Assembly: GCA_027028225.1 (NCBI GenBank)
Contig: JALVJP010000105.1
Coordinates: 1-6,977 of the forward strand
Length of the DNA stretch: 6,977 nucleotides
Direction of reading: 5' to 3'
Origin: Candidatus Parcubacteria bacterium
GTDB taxonomy: Bacteria > Patescibacteriota > Minisyncoccia > Phycocordibacterales > UBA1006
Part shown: in pieces, positions 4,726-6,977 of the stretch
How the letters are laid out: every line of letters starts with the position of its first letter
How positions within the stretch are numbered: the first letter of the stretch is position 1
Position numbers and translations under genes: made by a program
The notes under the pieces: model-generated
The model's input: the letters and a program-made list of their open reading frames with translations, nothing else
What the model was told of the DNA's origin: nothing
Databases searched by the model: none

Positions 4726-4758
4726 GTTACAAATGCAGAGGTAAATTTATAGACAGAG

Positions 4759-4791
4759 AGGCGGGCGAGTGCAATGCACTCGCCCGCCTTT
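4759..4791 (+). terminator. GC-rich terminator-like hairpin after the acidic protein
   Basis: Bases 4759-4773 pair perfectly with 4775-4789 around a central A, giving a very stable stem whose last turns open into a small loop. It is followed by TTTCATT, a short T-tract. It lies 33 nt after the TAA stop. Confidence 0.65.
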
Positions 4792-4820
4792 CATTACATC
4801 CCTCTCACTCCTATTTAAGA

Positions 4821-4847
4821 TGTCATTCCAGCGAAAGCCGGAATTTA
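4821..4847 (+). repeat. REP-like repeat with GAAA loop
   Basis: TGTCATTCCAGCGAAAGCCG followed by GAATTTA matches the widespread TGTCATTCC...GGAAT repeat outline. ATTCC and GC pair with GC and GGAAT around GAAA, with one A/C mismatch. It belongs to the same broad class as the copies at 3461 and 6932 but has a different loop. Confidence 0.6.
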
Positions 4848-4946
4848 AAATTCTTGCCACACGAAATAATACCCCTCACATAAATAGCAACATTTCTCAA
4901 AGTGTTAATTCACCCAAACTCAATACAAACTTGAAACATAAAACAT

Positions 4947-4982
4947 CTTCATTCAAACATTCAATTGAATGTTTGAATGAAG
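4947..4982. repeat. Perfect 36-bp palindrome
   Basis: Bases 4947-4964 are the exact reverse complement of 4965-4982, with no spacer. The palindrome contains four ATTCAA/TTGAAT half-sites: two direct copies 8 bp apart on the left arm and two inverted copies 8 bp apart on the right. It lacks a T-tract, so it is not an intrinsic terminator. It could be a cruciform, a multi-subunit operator or a mobile-element footprint. Confidence 0.9.
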
Positions 4983-5027
4983 GTTTCGTATCATTACCAT
5001 TCTCTTTTTTACACCTCCTCCACCCAC

Positions 5028-5059
5028 AAAAAAACACTACTTCGTAGTAGTGTTTTTTT
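5028..5059. terminator. Terminator of the murG-thioredoxin-doxX cluster, overlapping the doxX stop
   Basis: Bases 5028-5041 pair perfectly with 5046-5059 (14 bp) around a TCGT loop. Seven A residues on one side and seven T residues on the other make it usable in both directions. On the minus strand the upstream arm contains the last doxX codons and the TAG stop (5039-5037) lies in the downstream arm. It would also stop plus-strand read-through. Confidence 0.9.
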
Positions 5060-5459
5060 GTTCATTGAATGAGAAGAGCATATATGCAAGTGAGAAGAGG
5101 AGAAAATTCTTAATGATGTATTGTCCAATAAGGGTCGGTGTGAGGAATCCTTTCCATACCACATCAGGGAGAAGAATGAATGGGAGAAATGTTGTTGCGA
5201 GATGGAGGATAATGAGTCCAAACATCCAACGCGTGAGTGACGGGAAGAGTGCAAGCACTCCGATAAGCATTTCGAACAGACCGAAGATAATAAGGAAAGT
5301 GTGGTCGGATACGAAATGCTGTAGGAAGGTTACATGGAGTAACTGAAGCACGAGATCATTCGCACTACTCACAAAAATAATTTTGAGAAACCCAAACCAT
5401 AGGTACACGAGAAAGAGTGAGAATCGTGCAATACGAAATACATCTTTTTTATCATTCAT
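5037..5459 (-). CDS. DoxX-family four-helix membrane protein
   Basis: The protein of 140 residues is strongly hydrophobic, with four likely membrane spans at about 12-31, 52-73, 78-98 and 114-131. The segments RFSLFLVYLWFGFLKI, IIFGLFEMLIGVLALFP and GQYIIKNFLLFSLAY match the DoxX-like family. Members are small inner-membrane proteins linked to redox or respiratory functions, mostly of unclear biochemistry. A GTG at 5477 would add six residues, but the TATACT box (5473-5468) lies inside that extension, so the ATG at 5459 is preferred. It follows the thioredoxin gene by 21 nt, suggesting co-transcription plus a private promoter placed at the end of the thioredoxin gene. Pairing with a thioredoxin hints at a membrane thiol-redox role, which is inference. 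The stop codon lies inside the terminator hairpin. Confidence 0.8.
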   Translation of the reverse strand: MNDKKDVFRIARFSLFLVYLWFGFLKIIFVSSANDLVLQLLHVTFLQHFVSDHTFLIIFGLFEMLIGVLALFPSLTRWMFGLIILHLATTFLPFILLPDVVWKGFLTPTLIGQYIIKNFLLFSLAYMLFSFNEQKNTTTK

Positions 5460-5467
5460 ACATTGTG

Positions 5468-5476
5468 AGTATAGCA
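5468..5476 (-). promoter_or_regulatory. Extended -10 promoter of doxX
   Basis: TGC plus TATACT (5476-5468) sits in the 21-nt gap after the thioredoxin stop, with 8 nt to the doxX ATG. Any -35 contact would lie within the thioredoxin coding end. The box is identical to that of the MazG-like gene. Confidence 0.6.
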
Positions 5477-5480
5477 CATT

Positions 5481-5819
5481 TTAGAGAAGTGAATCGATGA
5501 GCTCCTGTGTGCGAGGCTTCGACATAATCGCATTCCCTTGAAAGTGTTTCTTCCCTTCTTTAAAAATCACGAGCTGTGGAATGCTCATAATGTGAAACTG
5601 CTGTGCGAGTTCTCGCTCACGATCAACATCCACATACGCAATGAGAACATCTTTTTCTCTATTCTCATCTGCGAGGAGGTTAAGAATTGGGTGAAGCATA
5701 CGACACGATTGACACCATGGTGCCTCAAAATACACAAAGACAAGTTTCTTCGATTGGATTGCCTTTTCAAACGAATCAGTATCAATTTCTTGAGCTTTTA
5801 CTCTCTTTCTAAAAAACAT
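5481..5819 (-). CDS. Thioredoxin-family protein with WCQSC active site
   Basis: This 112-residue protein has a single thioredoxin fold. The redox motif is W35-C36-Q37-S38-C39 in the context FEAPWCQSCRMLHP, and the cis-proline loop is SIPQ (P81), followed by LVIFKEGKK. It has no signal peptide or lipobox, so it acts in the cytoplasm. Thioredoxins reduce protein disulfides using the CxxC pair. Here the usual GP between the cysteines is QS, which should shift the redox potential, and the buried Asp of E. coli Trx (D26) aligns with Tyr30. It may therefore be a thioredoxin-like protein with its own partners and not the main thioredoxin. It starts 3 nt after the murG stop and has no Shine-Dalgarno site. 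A TATCCT hexamer ending 7 nt upstream, inside the last murG codons, could give an additional leaderless transcript. Confidence 0.92.
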   Translation of the reverse strand: MFFRKRVKAQEIDTDSFEKAIQSKKLVFVYFEAPWCQSCRMLHPILNLLADENREKDVLIAYVDVDRERELAQQFHIMSIPQLVIFKEGKKHFQGNAIMSKPRTQELIDSLL

Positions 5820-5822
5820 AGG

Positions 5823-6911
5823 TTAAAGGATATGGTTAAGAATATGGGTAACTGTGTCGTTCTCTCGCGGTTCTCGTTTTCTATCATTGTATTCCGAAAG
5901 CTTTTTAATGTGTGTGAGAAGAATTTCCTTAGAAAGCTCTTCTGGTTCGATGATGAACCCATCATTCCTCTCAATAAACCACTGCGCATTTTTCATTTGT
6001 TCATCATTCTGTGTAGGGCGAAGCGGGATGAATACGGTTGGAATACGAAAGGTGTGAAACTCGTTGACCGTTCCTGCACCTGCGCGAGAAACCGCAAACG
6101 AAGCAGTAGTATAAATGTGGGGAAGTTCTTCTCCGATAAACCCAAGGGGGATATAGGAGGATGCAAGTTCTTCATCAAGCGACTTTGTAAATGTTTTCGC
6201 CTCTTCTAATCCTGTTTCACCCACCTGGTGAATCACGAGAAAGTCATTGAGGAGTGTCGGGAGGAGATGAAACACAACTTCATTAATCTGCTTCGCTCCT
6301 TGCCCCCCTCCTGTAATATAGAGGACAGGTTTCTCTATTCCCTGAAACTGAGGAAAATGTTTAAAAAATGCTTCTCTACTTCCGTTGAGTAAATCTGAGC
6401 GAATTGGATTTCCTACTACTTCCACCTTTTTCCAATACTTTTTTGGGATGTGTTTTTTGGAATTTTCAAATGCAAGGAGAACCCTACTCGCAAACGGGAG
6501 TGCAATTTTATTTGCGAGACCGAATCCAATTGTCTGTTCATGGATCACGACAGGGATACGAAGAATGCCTGCCGCTACGACAAGCGGAACAGAAACGAAT
6601 CCTCCTGTTGAGAAGACGAGCTTCGGCCGTTTCCTAAGAAGGAAGAAAAGTGACTGAAAAAAAGCGAGTGCGACTTTGAATAGGTCAAAAAAATTTTTCA
6701 CAATATTCTTTAATGTGAGACCACGTCGCATCTTTCCACTCAAAATAGATACGAAAGGAATGTTGAGCGAATGTGCAGCCCTCTTCTCAAACCGAGAAGA
6801 TCCTACCCATTTGAGCGTGTACCCTTTCTCTTTAAGAATTGGCGCAACCGCGCGAATTGGAGCAATATGTCCACCAGACCCTCCACCAGTAAAAACGATA
6901 TACTTCTTCAT
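5823..6911 (-). CDS. murG: UDP-N-acetylglucosamine--N-acetylmuramyl-(pentapeptide) pyrophosphoryl-undecaprenol GlcNAc transferase
   Basis: MurG adds GlcNAc to lipid I to make lipid II on the inner face of the cytoplasmic membrane, the last cytoplasmic step of peptidoglycan synthesis. The 362-residue protein is a GT28, GT-B-fold enzyme of normal length. The N-terminal glycine-rich loop is GGGSGGH (9-15), followed by GGFVSVP (103-109), HEQ (124-126) and GNPIR (167-171). The C-terminal domain carries GGGQGAKQIN (201-210) and SRAGAGTVNE (275-284), where E284 corresponds to the UDP-GlcNAc-contacting Glu of E. coli MurG. Q305 in NDEQ matches the conserved Gln nearby. A hydrophobic basic patch around 69-95 could be the membrane-association face. 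The gene heads a tight minus-strand cluster with thioredoxin and doxX. Its start is fixed by MKKYIVFTGG and by an extended -10 box 6 nt upstream. Confidence 0.95.
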   Translation of the reverse strand: MKKYIVFTGGGSGGHIAPIRAVAPILKEKGYTLKWVGSSRFEKRAAHSLNIPFVSILSGKMRRGLTLKNIVKNFFDLFKVALAFFQSLFFLLRKRPKLVFSTGGFVSVPLVVAAGILRIPVVIHEQTIGFGLANKIALPFASRVLLAFENSKKHIPKKYWKKVEVVGNPIRSDLLNGSREAFFKHFPQFQGIEKPVLYITGGGQGAKQINEVVFHLLPTLLNDFLVIHQVGETGLEEAKTFTKSLDEELASSYIPLGFIGEELPHIYTTASFAVSRAGAGTVNEFHTFRIPTVFIPLRPTQNDEQMKNAQWFIERNDGFIIEPEELSKEILLTHIKKLSEYNDRKREPRENDTVTHILNHIL

Positions 6912-6917
6912 ATCTCT

Positions 6918-6945
6918 ATCCTAGCATAGAATACTAGATTCTGAA
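6918..6945 (-). promoter_or_regulatory. Promoter of murG
   Basis: TGC plus TAGGAT (6926-6918) forms an extended -10 with 6 nt to the ATG at 6911. TTCAGA (6945-6940), 16 nt upstream, is a weak -35 that lies inside the REP-like repeat. AGGA within the same box is 7 nt from the ATG, so it could instead be read as a Shine-Dalgarno site. Confidence 0.5.
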
Positions 6946-6962
6946 TCAAGTTCAGAATGACA
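6932..6962 (-). repeat. REP-like repeat, copy 3, overlapping the murG promoter
   Basis: On the minus strand it reads TGTCATTC, TGA, ACTTGAT, TCA, GAATCTAGTA. Outside the two 3-nt stem segments it is identical to the copy at 3461-3491. The stem changes from CGC/GCG to TGA/TCA and still pairs. Confidence 0.85.
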
Positions 6963-6977
6963 AGAAAAATGTAAAAC

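Larger units (their letters stand above)
4726..5036. other. Gene-free gap between convergent genes
   Basis: I see no credible gene in these 311 bases. They hold a GC-rich hairpin (4759-4789), a REP-like repeat (4821-4847), an AT-rich stretch without recognisable features (4848-4946), a perfect 36-bp palindrome (4947-4982), and the left part of the doxX terminator (from 5028). Confidence 0.75.

Noticed and set aside
4529..4744. 71-codon plus-strand frame overlapping the acidic peptide
   Set aside because: Its ATG is inside the TATAAT box, and its sequence lacks the compositional signal seen in the acidic frame starting at 4579.
4769..5047. 92-codon plus-strand frame
   Set aside because: It begins inside a terminator hairpin and crosses a REP-like repeat and the 36-bp palindrome. 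The product is featureless.
5538..6209. Plus-strand open frame of 223 codons
   Set aside because: It lies antisense across the thioredoxin and murG genes, both firmly identified. Its product is low-complexity and basic with no recognisable motif, and no promoter precedes it.

Overview
The window looks like a piece of a compact, streamlined bacterial chromosome, most likely from the Candidate Phyla Radiation (Patescibacteria, Parcubacteria-like). This is inferred from the version of the M3 peptidase, from the short intergenic gaps, from the near-absence of convincing Shine-Dalgarno sites, and from -10 boxes lying directly in front of start codons. The standard genetic code fits every gene. No rRNA, tRNA, CRISPR array or transposase gene is visible.

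Layout. Bases 1-2033 hold three minus-strand genes: the N-terminal part of an oligoendopeptidase F-type M3 metallopeptidase (running off the left edge), a signal-peptide-bearing membrane-anchored protein of unknown function, and a soluble GHKL/histidine-kinase-type ATPase-like protein with degenerate motifs. The last two genes each have their own hairpin terminator and are more AT-rich than their neighbours. Tyrosyl-tRNA synthetase (tyrS, 2161-3336) is divergent from them on the plus strand. Bases 3337-3838 hold no gene but are dense in structure: five consecutive stem-loops including REP-like repeats, a 17-bp inverted repeat 67 nt apart, and a cluster of DnaA-box-like sequences. They end in a textbook promoter driving a small plus-strand protein (3839-4045). 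A terminator separates it from a convergent MazG-type pyrophosphohydrolase (4084-4446, minus). Divergent from that is a 48-residue, extremely acidic small protein (4579-4725, plus) ended by a GC-rich hairpin. A 311-base gap then carries a REP-like repeat and a perfect 36-bp palindrome. On the right, murG, a thioredoxin and a DoxX-family membrane protein form a tight minus-strand cluster (6911 to 5037) ended by a long terminator hairpin that overlaps the doxX stop codon.

How the genes relate. Most are housekeeping: tRNA charging, lipid II synthesis (MurG), thiol redox (thioredoxin with DoxX), nucleotide-pool cleaning (MazG) and peptide degradation (M3 peptidase). The less ordinary material is regulatory and structural. 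An extended -10 motif (TGC followed by TAnnnT) recurs 6-9 nt in front of start codons, suggesting leaderless mRNAs. A REP family has compensatory stem changes between copies. There are also a large palindrome, a possible DnaA-controlled promoter, and three uncharacterised proteins (secreted, small basic-to-neutral, small acidic). I see no complete new defence or mobile system.
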